NCBI RefSeq assembly: GCF_947507565.1
Contig: NC_089190.1
Location: 1,364,001 to 1,428,000 of the forward strand
DNA: 64,000 nucleotides
Origin: Oscarella lobularis
Taxonomy: Eukaryota > Porifera > Homoscleromorpha > Homosclerophorida > Oscarellidae
Reading direction: 5' to 3'
Position 1 is the first letter of the stretch. Each line of letters starts with the position of its first letter. Shown here piece after piece: positions 25,410-38,700 of the stretch. The notes under the pieces were generated by a model. That model had not been told where the DNA came from. It ran no database searches and was given only the letters and a program-made list of their open reading frames with translations. Made by a program: the position numbers and the translations under genes.

Positions 25410-26795
25410 GCGGAGTACGTACACCGCCTGCCGGAATATATACACGCCTGCCGGAATATATACACCGCCTGTCGGCGGAGTACTTACACCGCCTGCTGGC
25501 GGAGTACGTACACCGCTTTCCGGAATATATACACCGCCTGCTGGCGGAGTACGTACACTGCCTGCCAGAATATATACACCGCCTGCTGGCGGAGTACGTA
25601 CACCACTTGCCGGAATATATACACCGCCTGCGGGCGGAGTACGTACACCGCTTGCCAGAATATATACACCGCCTGCCGGCGGAGTACGTACACCGCTTAC
25701 CGAAATATATACACCGCCTGCCGGAATATATACACCGCCTTCCGGCGGAGTACGTACACCGCTCACCGCCTACAGGCGGAGTACGTACACCGCTTGCCGG
25801 AATATATACACCGCCTGCCGGAATATATACACCGCCTGCCGGCGGAGTACGTACACCGCTTGCCGGAATATATACACCGCCTGCCGGCGGAGTACGTACA
25901 CCACTTGCCGGAATATATACACCGCCTGCCGGAATATATACACCGCCTGCCGGCGGAGTACGTACACCGCTTGCCGGAATATATACACCGCCTGCCGGCG
26001 GAGTACGTACACCGCTTGCCGGAATATATACACCGCCTGCCGGCGGAGTACGTACACCGCATGCCGGAATATATACACCGCCTGCCGGCGGAGTACGTAC
26101 ACCGCATGCCGGAATATATACACCGTCTGCCGGAATATATACACCGCCTGCCGGCGGAGTACGTACACCGCTTGCCGGAATATATACACCGCCTGCCGGC
26201 GGAGTACGTACACCGCATGCCGGAATATATACAGCGCCTGCCGGCGGAGTACGTACACCGCTTGCCGGAATATATACACCGCCTGCCGGCGGAGTACGTA
26301 CACCGCTTGCCAGAATATATACACCGCCTGCCGGCGGAGTACGTTCACCGCCTGCCGGAATATATACACCTCCTGCCGGAATATATACACCGCCTGCCGG
26401 CGGAGTACGTACACCGCCTGCCGGAATATATACACCGCCTGCCGGCGGAGTACGTACACCGCCTGCCGGAATATATACACCGCCTGCCGGAATATATACA
26501 CCGCCTGCCGGCGGAGTACGTACACCGCCTGCCGGAATATATACACCGCTTGCCGGAATATATACACCGCCTGCCGGCGGAGTAGGTACACCGCCTGCCG
26601 GAATATATACACCGCTTGCCGGAATATATACACCGCCTGCCGGCGGAGTACGTACACCGCCTGCCGGAATATATACACCGCCTGCCGGAATATATACACC
26701 GCCTGCCGGCGGAGTACGTACACCGCCTGCCGGAATATATACACCGCCTGCCGGAATATATACACCGCCTGCCGGAATATATACACCGACTGCCG
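25410..26795. repeat. Satellite A, array 3
   Basis: 24/21-bp units directly downstream of the first-exon-like block, with more base variants than array 1 (CTGGCGG, CATGCC, CCAGAA). Open on both strands for up to 505 codons. The PEYIHRL frame shows a handful of replacements (HHL, HRM, QRL). It leaves into satellite B through the same CCGGAATCAAAG junction as arrays 1, 2 and 4. Confidence 0.93.
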
Positions 26796-29700
26796 GAATC
26801 AAAGTTTAGGCCCTCAACTTTATCTTCAATGCCTTAGAATCAAAATTTAGGCCCTCAACTTTATCTTCATGTCCCTAGAATCAAAGTTTAGGCCCTCAAC
26901 TTTATCTTCAAATCCTTAGAATCAAAGTTTAGGCCCTCAACTTTATCTTCAGGTCCTTAGAATCAGAGTTTTGACCCTCAACTTTAACTTCAGACCGTTA
27001 GAATCAAAGTTTAGACCTTCAACTTTATCTTCAGGTTCTTAGAATCAGAGTTTTGGCCCTGAACTTTAACTTCAGACCCTTAGAATCAAAGTTTGGGCCT
27101 TCAACTTTATCTTCAGGGCCTTAGAATCAAAGTCTAGGCCCTCAACTTTATCTTCAGGGCCTTAGAATCAAAGTCTAGGCCCTCAACTTTATCTTCAGGC
27201 CCTTAGAATAAAGTTTAGGCCCTCAACTTTATCTTCAGGTCCTTAGAATCAAAGTTTAGTCTCTCAACTTTATCTTCATGTCCTTAGAATCGGAGTTTAG
27301 GCCCTCAACTTTATCTTCAGGCCCTTAGAATCAAAGTTTAGGCGTTCAACTCTATCTTCAGGGCCTTAGAATCAGAGTTTAGGCCCTCAACTTTATCTTC
27401 AGGTCCTTAGAATCAAAGTCTAGGCCCTCAACTTTATCTTCAGGCCCTTAGAATAAAAGTTTAGGCCCTCAACTTTATCTTCAGGGCCTTAGAATCAAAG
27501 TCTAGGCCCTCAACTTTATCTTCAGGCCCTTAGAATAAAAGTTTAGGCGTTCAACTTTATCTTCAGGGCCTTAGAATCAGAGTTTAGGCCCTCAACTTTA
27601 TCTTCAGGTCCTTAGAATCAAAGTCTAGGCCCTCAACTTTATCTTCAGGCTCTTAGAATAAAAGTTTAGGCCCTCAACTTTATCTTCAGGCTCTTAGAAT
27701 CAAAGTTTAGGCCATCAACTTTATCTTCAGGTCCTTAGAATCAAAGTTTAGGCCCTCAACTTTATCTTGAGGTTTTTAGAATCAAAGTTTAGTCTCTCAA
27801 CTTTATCTTCAGGGCCTTAGAATCAGAGTTTAGGCCCTCAACTTTATCTTCAGGCCCTTAGAATCAAAGTCAAGGCCCTCAACTTTATCTTCAGGCCCTT
27901 AGAATAAAAGTTTAGGCCCTCAACTTTATCTTCAGGCTCTTAGAATCAAAGTTTAGGCCATCAACTTTATCTTCAGGGCCTTAGAATCAAAGTCTAGGCC
28001 TTCAACTTTATCTTCAGGTCATTAGAATCAAAGTTTAGTCTCTCAACTTTATCTTCAGGTCCTTATAATCAGAGTTTTGGCCCTGAACTTTATCTTCAGA
28101 CCCTTAGAATCAAAGTTTGGGCCTTCAAATTTCTCTTCAAGGCCTTAGAATCAAAGTTTAGGCCTTCAACTGTATCTTCAGGGCCTTAGAATCAAAGTCT
28201 AGGCCCTCAACTTTATCTTCAGGGCCTTAGAATCAAAATTTAGGCCCTCAACTTCATCTTCAGGTCCCTAGAATTAAAGTTTAGTCTCTCAACTTTATCT
28301 TCAGGTCCTTAGAATCGGAGTTTAGGCCCTTAACTTTATCTTCAGGCCCTTAGAATCAAAGTTTAGTCGTTCAACTTTATCTTCAGGGCCTTAGAATCAA
28401 AGTTTAGGCCCTCAACTTTATCTTCAGGACCTTAGAATCAATGTTTAGGCCATCAACTTTATCTTCAGGCTCTTAGAATCAAAATTTAGGCCCTCAACTT
28501 TATCTTCAGGTTCTTAGAATCAGAGTTTTGGCCATGACCTTTATCTTCATGCCCTTAGAATCGATGTTTGGGCCTTCAACTTTATCTTCAGGGTCTTAGA
28601 ATTAGAGTTTAGGCCCTCAACTTTATCTTTAGCTCCTTAGAATCAAAGTTTAGGCCCTCAACTTTATCTTCAGGTCCTTAGAATCAAAGTTTAGGACCTC
28701 AACTTTATCTTCATGGCCTTAGAATCAAAGTTTAGGCCCTCAACTTTATCTTCAGGTCCTTAGAATGAAAGTTTTGGCTCTCAACTTTATCTTCAGGGCC
28801 TTAGCTAGCCCGTGTAAGTTCGCTGTAATTTATTACAGGAGAGACCCGTTGGCTAACCTCCTGTAATTTCGCTGTAGTTTATTACAGGAGAGACCCTTTG
28901 GCTAGCCCCTGTACTTTCGCTGTAGTTTATTACAGGAGAGACCAGTTGGCTAACCCCCTGTAATTTCGTTGTAGTTTATTACAGGAGAGACCCGTTGGCT
29001 AGCCTCTTTAATTTGGCTGTAATTTATTACAGGAGAGACCCGTTTGCTAACCCCCTGTAATTTCGCTGTAATTTATTACAGGAGAGACCCGTTGGCTAAC
29101 CCCCTTTAATTTCGCTGTAATTTATTACAGAAGAGACCCGTTGGCTAGCCCCTGTAAATTCGCTGTAATTTATTACATGAGAGACCCGTTGGCTAGCCCC
29201 CTGTAACTTCGCTGTAATTTATTGCAGGGGAGACCCGTTGGCTAGCCCCTGTAAGTTCGCTGTAATTTATTACAGGAGAGACCCTTTTGCTAGCCCCTGT
29301 AATTTCGCTGTAATTTATTCCAGGAGAGACCCGTTGGCTAGCCCCTGTAATTTCGCTGTAATTTATTACAGGAAAGACCCGTTGGCTAACCCCCTGTAAA
29401 TTCGCTGTAATTTATTACAGGAGATACCCGTTTACTAACCCCCTGTAAATTCGCTGTAATTTATTACAGGAGAGACCCTTTGGCTAGCCCCAGTAATTTC
29501 GCTGTAATTTATTACAGGAGAGACCCGTTTGCTAACCCCCTGTAATTTCGCTGTAATTTATTACAAGAGAGACCCGTTTACTAACCCCCTGTAAATTCGC
29601 TGTAATTTATTACAGGAGAGACCCGTTGGCTAGCCCCTGTAATTTCGCTGTAGTTTATTACAGGAGAGACCCGTTGGCTAGCCTCTTTAATTTGGCTGTA

Positions 29701-32700
29701 ATTTATTACAGGGGAGACCCGTTGGCTAACCCCCTGTTAATTCGCTGTAATTTATTACAGCAGAGACCCGTTGGCTAACCCCCTGTAATTTCGCTGTAAT
29801 TTATTGCAGGAGACACCCGTTGGCTAGCCTCCTGTAATTTCGCTGTAGTTTTTTACAGGACAGACCCTTTAGCTAGCCCCTGTAAGTTCGCTGTAATTTA
29901 TTACAGGAGAGACCCTTTTGCTAGCCCCTGTAAATTCGCTGTATTTTATTACAGGAGAGACCCTTTGGCTAGCCCCAGTTTTTTCGCTGTAATTTATTAC
30001 AGGAGAGACCCGTTTGCTAACCCCTGTAATTTCGCTGTAATTTATTACAGGAGAGACCCGTTTACTAACCCCCTGTAAATTCGCTGTAATTTATTACAGG
30101 AGAGACCCGTTGGCTAGCCCCTGTAATTTCGCTGTAGTTTATTACAGGAGAGACCCGTTGGCTAACCCCCTGTAATTTCGCTGTAGTTTATTACAGGAGA
30201 GACCCGTTGGCTAACCCCCTGTAATTTCGCTGTAATTTATTACAGGAGACACCCGTTGGCTAGCCTCCTGTAATTTCGCTGTAGTTTATTACAGGAGTGA
30301 CCCGTTTGCTAACCCCCTGTAATTTCGCTGTAGTTTATTACAGGAGAGACCCGTTGGCTAGCCCCCTGTGAATTCGCTGTAATTTATTACAGAAAATACC
30401 CGTTTGCTAACCCCCTGTAATTTCGCTGTAATTTATTACAGGAGAGACCCGTTGGCTAACCCCCTTTAATTTCGCTGTAATTTATTACAGAAGAGACCCT
30501 TTGGCTAGCCCCTTTAAATTCGCTGTAATTTATTACATGAGAGACCCGTTGGCTAGCCCCCTGTAACTTCGCTGTAATTTATTGCAGGAGAGACCCGTTG
30601 GCTAGCCCCTGTCAGTTCGCTGTAATTTATTACAGGAGAGACCCTTTTGCTAGCCCCTGTAATTTCGCTGTAATTTATTACAGGAAAGACCCGTTGGCTA
30701 ACCCCCTGTAAATTCGCTGTAATTTATTACAGGATATACCCGTTTACTAACCCCCTGTAATTTCGCTGTAATTTATTACAGGAGAGACCCTTTGGCTAGC
30801 CCCAGTAATTTCGCTGTAATTTATTACAGGAGAGACCCGTTTACTAACCCCCTGTATTTTCGCTGTAATTTATTACAGGAGAGACCCGTTGGCTAGCCTC
30901 TTTAATTTGGCTGTAATTTATTACAGGAGAGACCCGTTGGCTAACCCCCTGTTAATTCGCTGTAATTTATTACAGGAGAGACCCGTTGGCTAACCCCCTG
31001 TAATTTCGCTGTAATTTATTACAGGAGACACCCGTTGGCTAGCCTCCTGTAATTTCGCTGTAGTTTATTACAGGAGAGACCCTTTAGCTAGCCCCTGTAA
31101 TTTCGCTCTAATTTATTACAGGAGAGACCCTTTGGCTAGCCCCTGTACTTTCGCTGTAGTTTATTACAGGAGAGACCCGTTGGCTAACCCCCTGTAATTT
31201 CGCTGTAGTTTATTACAGGAGATACACTTTGGCTAGCCCCTGTAATTTCGCTGTAATTTATTACAGGAGAGACCCTTTGGCTAGCCCCTGTAGTTTCGCT
31301 CTAATTTATTACAGGAGAGACCCTTTGGCTAACCCCTGGAATTTCGCTGTAATTTATTACAGGAGAGACCCGTTGGGCCCTCAACTTTATCTTCAATGCC
31401 TTAGAATCGAAGTTTAGGCCCTCAACTTTATCTTCAGGGCCTTAGAAACAGAGTTTAGGCCCTCAACTTTATCTTTAGCTCTTTAGAATCAAAGTTTAAG
31501 CCCTTAACTTTATCTTTAGGACCTTAGAATCAAAGTTTAGGCCCTCATCTTTATCTTCAGAACCTTAAAATCGAAGTTTGGGCCCTCAACTTTATCTTCA
31601 GGTCCTTAGAATCAGAGTTTTGGCTCTGAACTTTAACTTCAGACCCTTAGAATCAAAGTTTGGGCCTTCAAATTTCTCTTCAGGGCCTTAGAATCAAAGT
31701 TTAGGCCTTCAACTTTATCTTCAGGGCCTTAGAATCAAAGTCTAGGCCCTCAACTTTATCTTCACGGCCTTAGAATCAAAGTTTAGGCCATCAACTTTAT
31801 CTTCAGGGCCTTAGAATCAAAGTCTAGGCCCTCAACTTTATCTTCAGGTCCTTAGAATCAAAGTTTAGTCTCTCAACTTTATCTTCAGGTCCTTATAATC
31901 AGAGTTTTGGCCCTGAACTTTATCTTCAGACCCTTAGAATCAAAGTTTGGGCCTTCAAATTTCTCTTCAAGGCCTTAGAATCAAAGTTTAGGCCTTCAAC
32001 TGTATCTTCAGGGCCTTAGAATCAAAGTCTAGGCCCTCAACTTTATCTTCAGGGCCTTAGAATCAAAATTTAGGCCCTCAACTTCATCTTCAGGTCCCTA
32101 GAATCAAAGTTTAGGCCCTCAACTTTATCTTCAGGTCCTTAGAATCAAAGTTTAGTCTCTGAACTTTATCTTCAGGTCCTTAGAATCGGAGTTTAGGCCC
32201 TTAACTTTATCTTCAGGCCCTTAGAATCAAAGTTTAGGCGTTCAACTTTATCTTCATTGCCTTAGAATCAAAGTTTAGGCCCTCAACTTTATCTTCAGGA
32301 CCTTAGAATCAATGTTTAGGCCATCAACTTTATCTTCAGGCTCTTAGAATCAAAATTTAGGCCCTCAACTTTATCTTCAGGTTCTTAGAATCAGAGTTTT
32401 GGCCATGACCTTTACCTTCAGGCCCTTAGAATCAATGTTTGGGCCTTCAACTTTATCTTCAGGGTCTTAGAATTAGAGTTTAGGCCCTCAACTTTATCTT
32501 TAGCTCCTTAGAATCAAAGTTTAGGCCCTCAACTTTATCTTCAGGTCCTTAGAATCAAAGTTTAGGACCTCAACTTTATCTTCATGGCCTTAGAATCAAA
32601 GTTTAGGCCCTCAACTTTATCTTCAGGTCCTTAGAATGAAAGTTTTGGCTCTCAACTTTATCTTCAGGGCCTTAGCTAGCCCGTGTAAGTTCGCTGTAAT

Positions 32701-33605
32701 TTATTACAGGAGAGACCCGTTGGCTAACCCCCTGTAATTTCGCTGCAATTTATTACAGGAGATACCCGTTGGCTAACCCCGTGTAATTTCGCTGTAGTTT
32801 ATTACAGGAGAGACCCTTTGGCTAGCCCCTGTACTTTCGCTGTAGTTTATTACAGGAGAGACCAGTTGGCTAACCCCCTGTAATTTCGCTGTAGTTTATT
32901 ACAGGAGAGACCCTTTGGCTAGCCCCTGTAATTTCGCTGTAATTTATTACAGGAGAGACCCTTTGGGCCCTCAACTTTATCTTTATGACCTTAGAATCAA
33001 AGTTTAGGCCCTCATCTTTATCTTCAGAACCTTAAAATCGAAGTTTATGCCCTCAACTTTATCTTCAGGGCCTTAGAATCAAAGTTTAGGCCCTCATCTT
33101 TATCTTCAGGGCCTTACAATCGAAGTTTATGCCCTCATCTTTATCTTCAGGGCCTTAGAATCAATTTTTAGGCCCTCAACTTTATCTTCAGGTCCTTAGA
33201 ATCAAAGTTTAGTCTCTCAACTTTATCTTCAGGCCCTTAGAATAAAAGTTTAGTCTCTCAACTTTATCTTCAGGTCCTTAGAATCGGAGTTTAGGCCCTC
33301 AACTTTATCTTCAGGCCCTTAGAATCAAAGTTTAGGCATTCAACTTTATCTTCAGGGCCTAAGAATCAAAGTTTAGGCCCTCAACTTTATCTTCAGGTCC
33401 TTAGAATCAAAGTTTAGGACCTCAACTTTATCTTCAGGACCTTAGAATCAAAGTTTAGGCTCTCAAGTTTATCTTCAGGGCCTTAGCTAGCCCGTGTAAG
33501 TTCGCTGTAATTTATTACAGGAGAGACCCGTTGGCTAACCCCCTGTAATTTCGCTGTAATTTATTACAGGAGATACCCGTTGGCTAACCCCGTGTAATTT
33601 CGATG
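26790..33605. repeat. Alternating satellite B and C blocks (B9-C9-B10-C10-B11-C11)
   Basis: B at about 26790-28803, 31374-32673 and 32965-33487; C at about 28800-31375, 32670-32967 and 33484-33605. The stretches near 27960-28800 and 31790-32660 share an ordered series of B variants (for example GTCCTTATAATCAGAG then CTCTTCAAGGCC), showing duplication of a long higher-order block. Junctions are the same as elsewhere in the mosaic. Confidence 0.9.
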
Positions 33606-33611
33606 TATTTT

Positions 33612-33925
33612 TTGGGAGAATTTGTCCTGGGACAATTTGTCCTGGGGACAATTTCTCCTGGGGCAATTTGTCCTGGGACAATTTGTCCTGGGGAGAATTT
33701 GTCCTAAAGACAATTTGTCCTCGGACAATTTGTTCTGGGGACAATTTATCCAGGGACAATTTGTCCTGGGGACAATTTATCCTGGGACAATTTGTCCTGG
33801 GGACAATTTGTCCTTGGTGAATTTGTCCTGGGGACAATTGGTCCTGGCACAATTTGTCCTTTGACAATTTGTCCTGGGACAATTTGTCCTGGGACAATTT
33901 GTCCTGGTCACAAATTGTCCCTCTT
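33612..33925. repeat. Satellite E array 4
   Basis: Near-copy of array 3 (same order of short variants, for example CCTAAAGACAATTTG and CCTTGGTGAATTTG), confirming that E and its neighbours were duplicated together. Confidence 0.92.
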
Positions 33926-34050
33926 CCAATATTCGCGAAACCGCTCTGTACGTGTTGCCGTGCCATTCTATAGGCGTAGCAATGTGAATCCGCGATTTTT
34001 AATAGTTTATTTATGACGTCACAATGTTAAACCGGTGAGGTCACGTGCTT
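33925..34050 (+). promoter_or_regulatory. Promoter-like block, copy 2 (truncated 3')
   Basis: Same block as 25150-25281, with CRE TGACGTCA at 34014-34021 and CACGTG at 34043-34048. It remains intact up to the ATG at 34051, but after TCTCGTTTCG the exon is replaced directly by satellite A, removing the splice donor. Confidence 0.45.
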
Positions 34051-35601
34051 ATGTTAGCGCGCGCGTCTCGTTTCGTACACCGCTTACCGAAATATATACA
34101 CCGCCTGCAGGCGGAGTACGTACACCGATTACCGAAATATATACACCGCCTGCCGGAATATATACACCGCCTGCAGGAATATATACACCGCCTGCCGGCG
34201 GAGTACGTACACCGCTTACCGAAATATATACACCGCCTGCCGGAATATATACACCGCCTGCCGGCAGAGTACGTACACCGCCTGCCGGAATATATACACC
34301 GCCTTCCGGAATATATACACCGCCTGCCGGCGGAGTACGTACACCGCCTGCCGGAATATATACACCGCCTGCAGGCGGAGTACGTACACCGCTTACCGAA
34401 ATATATACACCGCCTGCCGGAATATATACACCGCCTGCAGGAATATATACACCGCCTGCCGGCGGAGTACGTACACCGCCTGCCGGAATATATACACCGC
34501 CTGCCGGCGGAGTACGTACACCGCTTACCGAAATATATACACCGCCTCCAGGCGGAGTACGTACACCGCTTACCGAAATATATACACCGCCTGCCGGAAT
34601 ATATACACCGCCTGCCGGAATATATACACCGCCTGCCGGCGGAATACGTACACCGCTTGCCGGAATATATACACCGCCTGCCGGCGGAGTACGTACACCG
34701 CTTGCCGGAATATGTACACCGCCTAACGGCGGAGTACGTACACCGCCTGCCGGAATATATACACCGTCTGCGGGCGGAGTACGTACACCGCATGCCGGAA
34801 TATATACACCGTCTGCCGGAATATATACACCGTCTGCCGGAATATATACACCGCCTGCCGGAATATATACACCGCCTTCCGGCGGAGTACGTACACCGCC
34901 TGCCGGAATATATACACCGCCCTCCGGCGGAGTACGTACACCGCTTACCGAAATATATACACTGCCTGCCGGAATATATACACCGCCTTCCGGCGGAGTA
35001 CGTACACCGCTTGCCGGAATATATACACCGCCTGCCGGCGGAGTACATACACCGCCTGCCGGAATATATACACCGCCTGCCGGCGGAGTACGTACACCGC
35101 ATGCCGGAATATATACACCGTCTGCCGGAATATATACACCGCCTGCCGGCGGAGTACGTACACCGCCTGCCGGAATATATACACCACCTGCCGGCGGAGT
35201 ACGTACACCGCTTGCCGGAATATATACAGCGCTTGCCGGAATATATACACCGCCTGCCTTCGGAGTACGTACACCGCCTGCCGGAATATATACACCGCCT
35301 GCCGGAATATATACACCGCCTGCCGGCGGAGTACGTACAGCGCCTGCCGGAATATATACACCGCCTGCCGGCGGAGTACGTACACCGCTTGCCAGAATAT
35401 ATACACCGCCTGCCGGCGGAGTACGTACACCGCCTGCCGGAATATAAACACCGCCTGTCGGCGGAGTACGTACACCGCCTGCCGGAATATATACACCGCC
35501 TGCAGGCGGAGTACGTACACCGCTTGCCAGAATATATACACCGCCTGCCGGAATATATACACCGTTTGCCGGAATATATACACCGCCTGCCGGCGGAGTA
35601 G
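34051..35601 (+). CDS. Putative repeat protein: block ATG fused in frame to satellite A
   Basis: ATG in the promoter-like block reads MLARASRF, then continues in frame as VHRLPKYIHRLQ and about 70 units of the 7/8-residue repeat (PEYIHRL, PAEYVHRL) to a TAG at 35599-35601; about 516 residues without intron. The repeat is Tyr/His/Arg/Leu/Pro-rich, with no signal peptide or membrane segment. Replacements exist (E to K, P to Q, R to H). It could be an expressed low-complexity protein or a chance consequence of a stop-free satellite. The fusion with an ATG and promoter-like motifs is seen directly; expression is not. Confidence 0.25.
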   Translation: MLARASRFVHRLPKYIHRLQAEYVHRLPKYIHRLPEYIHRLQEYIHRLPAEYVHRLPKYIHRLPEYIHRLPAEYVHRLPEYIHRLPEYIHRLPAEYVHRLPEYIHRLQAEYVHRLPKYIHRLPEYIHRLQEYIHRLPAEYVHRLPEYIHRLPAEYVHRLPKYIHRLQAEYVHRLPKYIHRLPEYIHRLPEYIHRLPAEYVHRLPEYIHRLPAEYVHRLPEYVHRLTAEYVHRLPEYIHRLRAEYVHRMPEYIHRLPEYIHRLPEYIHRLPEYIHRLPAEYVHRLPEYIHRPPAEYVHRLPKYIHCLPEYIHRLPAEYVHRLPEYIHRLPAEYIHRLPEYIHRLPAEYVHRMPEYIHRLPEYIHRLPAEYVHRLPEYIHHLPAEYVHRLPEYIQRLPEYIHRLPSEYVHRLPEYIHRLPEYIHRLPAEYVQRLPEYIHRLPAEYVHRLPEYIHRLPAEYVHRLPEYKHRLSAEYVHRLPEYIHRLQAEYVHRLPEYIHRLPEYIHRLPEYIHRLPAE

Positions 35602-35796
35602 GTACACCGCCTTCCGGAATATTTACACCGCTTGCCGGAATATATACACCGCCTGCCGGCGGAGTACGTACACCGTCTGCCGGAATATATACACCGCCTG
35701 CCGGCGGAGTAAGTACACCGCATGCCGGAATATATACACCGACTGCCGGAATATATACACCGCCTGCCGGCGGAGTACGTACACCGCCTGCCGGAA
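34075..35796. repeat. Satellite A, array 4
   Basis: 24/21-bp units with characteristic variants (TTACCGAAATAT, CTGCAGGCGG). The longest antisense ORF reaches 583 codons. It exits to satellite B at CCGGAATCAAAGTTTAGG. Confidence 0.93.
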
Positions 35797-38700
35797 TCAA
35801 AGTTTAGGCCCTCAACTTTATCTTCAGGTCCTTAGAATCAAAGTTTAGTCTCTCAACTTTATCTTCAGGTCCTTAGAATCGGAGTTTAGGCCCTCAACTT
35901 TATCTTCAGGCCCTTAGAATCAAAGTTTAGGCGTTCAACTTTATCTTCAGGGCCTTAGAATCAAAGTTTAGGCCCTCAACTTTATCTTCAGGTCCTTAGA
36001 ATCAAAGTTTAGTCTCTCAACTTTATCTTCAGGTCCTTAGAATCAAAGTTTAGGCCCTCAACTTTATCCTCAGGTCCTTAGAATCAGAGTTTAGGCCCTC
36101 AACTTTATCTTCAGGCCCTTAGAATCAATGTTTGGGCCTTCAACTTTATCTTCAGGGTCTTAGAATCAAAGTTTAGGCCCTCAACTTTATCTTCAGGCCC
36201 TTAGAATCAAAGTTTAGGACCTCAACTTTATCTTCAGGCCCTTAGAATCAAAGTTTAGGTCGTCAACTTTATCTTCAGGGCCTTAGAATCAAAGTTTAGG
36301 CCCTCAACTTTATCTTCAGGTCCTTAGAATGAAAGTTTAGGCTCTCAACTTTATCTTCAGGGCCTTAGCTAGCCCGTGTAAGTTCGCTGTAATTTATTAC
36401 AGGAGAGACCCGTTGGCTAACCCCCTGTAATTTCGCTGTAATTTATTCCAGGAGAGACCCGTTGGCTAGCCCCCTGTAATTTGGCTTTAACTTTTTACAG
36501 GAGAGACCCGTTGGCTAGCCCCCTGTAAGTTGGCTGTAATTTATTCCAGGAGAGACCCGTTGACTAACCCCCTGTAATTTCGCTGTAGTTTATTACAGGA
36601 GAGACCCATTGGCTAGCCCCTGTACTTTCGCTGTAGTTTATTACAGGAGAGACCCTTTGGCTAGCCCCTGTAATTTCGCTGTAATTTATTACAGGAGAGA
36701 CCCGTTGGGCCCTCAACTTTATCTTCAATGCCTTAGAATCGAAGTTTAGGCTCTCAACTTTATCTCCAGGGCCTTAGAAACAGAGTTTAGGCCCTCAACT
36801 TTATCTTTAGCTCCTTAGAATCAAAGTTTAAGCCCTTAACTTTATCTTTAGGACCTTAGAATTAAAGTTTAGGCCCTCATCTTTATCTTCAGAACCTTAA
36901 AATCGAAGTTTATGCCCTCAACTTTATCTTCAGGGCCTTAGAATCGAAGTTTATGCCCTCAACTTTATCTTCAGGGCCTTAGAATCAAAGTTTAGGCCCT
37001 CAACTTTATCTTCAGGTCCTTAGAATCAGACTTTAGGCCCTCAACTTTATCTTCAGGTCCTTATAATCGGAGTTTAGGCCCTCAACTTTATCTTCAGGTC
37101 CTTAGAATCGGAGTTTAGGCCCTCAACTTTATCTTCGGGCCCTTAGAATCAAAGTTTAGGCGTTCAACTTTATCTTCAGGGCCTTAGAATCAAAGTTTAG
37201 GCCCTCAACTTTATCTTCAGGTCCTTAGAATCAAAGTTTAGTCTCTCAACTTTATCTTCAGGTCCTTAGAATCAAAGTTTAGGCCTTCAACTTTATCTTC
37301 AGGTCCTTAGAATCAAAGTTTAGTCTCTCAACTTTATCTTCAGGGCCTTAGAATCAAAGTCTAGGCCCTCAACTTTATCTTCAGGTCCTTAGAATCAAAG
37401 TCTAGGCCCTCAACTTTATCTTCAGGCCCTTAGAATAAAAGTTTAGGCCCTCAACTTTATCTTCAGGCTCTGAGAATCAAAGTTTAGGCCATCAACTTTA
37501 TCTTAGGTCCTTAGAATCAGAGTTTTGACCCTGAACTTTAACTTCAGACCGTTAGAATCAAAGTTTAGACCTTCAACTTTATCTTCAGGTTCTTAGAATC
37601 AGAGTTTTGGCCCTGAACTTTAACTTCAGACCCTTAGAATCAAAGTTTGGGCCTTCAAATTTCTCTTCAGGGCCTTAGAATCAAAGTTTGGGCCTTCAAG
37701 TTTATCTTCAGGCCCTTAGAATCAAAGTTTATTACAGGAGAGACCCATTGGCTAGCCCCTATAAATTCGCTGTAATTTATTACAGGAGATACCCGTTAGC
37801 TAGCCTCTATATTTTCGCTGTAATTTATTACAGGAGAGACCCGTTGGCTAACCCCCTGTAATTTCGCTGTAGTTTATTACAGGAGAGACCCGTTGGCTAG
37901 CCTCCTGTAAATTCGCTGTAATTTATTACAGGAGATACCCGTTTGCTAACCCCCTGTAATTTCGCTGTAATTTATTACAGGAGAGACCCGTTGGCTAACC
38001 CCCGGTAATTTCGCTGTAATTTATTACAGAAGAGACCCGTTGGCTAGCCCCTGTAAATTCGCTGTAATTTATTACATGAGAGACCCGTTGGCTAGCCCCC
38101 TGTAACTTCGGCTTAATTTATTGCAGGAAAGACCCGTTGGCTAGCCCCTGTAAGTTCGCTGTAATTTATTACAGGAGAGACTTGTTTGCTAACCCTCTTT
38201 AATTTCGCTGTAATTTATTACAGGAGAGACCCGTTGGCTAACCTCCTGTAATTTTGCTGTAATTTATTACAGTAGAGACCCGTTGGCTAGCCCCTGTAAT
38301 TTCGCTGTAGTTTATTACAGGAGATACCCGTTGGCTAACCCCCTGTAAATTCGCTGTAATTTATTACAGGAGATACCCGATGGCTAACCTCCTGTAAATT
38401 CGCTGTAATTTATTACAGGAGAGACCCGTTTACTAACCCCCTGTAAATTCGCTGTAATTTATTACAGGAGAGACCCGTTGGCTAGCCCCTGTAATTTCGC
38501 TGTAGTTTATTACAGGAGTGACCCGTTGGCTAGCCTCTTTAATTTGGCTGTAATTTATTACAGGAGAGACCCGTTGGCTAACCCCCTGTAATTTCGCTGT
38601 AATTTATTACAGGAGACACCCGTTGGCTAGCCTCCTGTAATTTCGCTGTAGTTTATTACAAGAGAGACCCGTTTGCTAACCCCCTGTAATTTCGCTGTAG

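Noticed and set aside
7780-31417. Short ORFs with repeats like FAVIYYRRDPL
   Set aside because: They follow from the 48-bp C unit being a multiple of three; they break wherever 47- or 49-bp units occur, and recur only as satellite copies.
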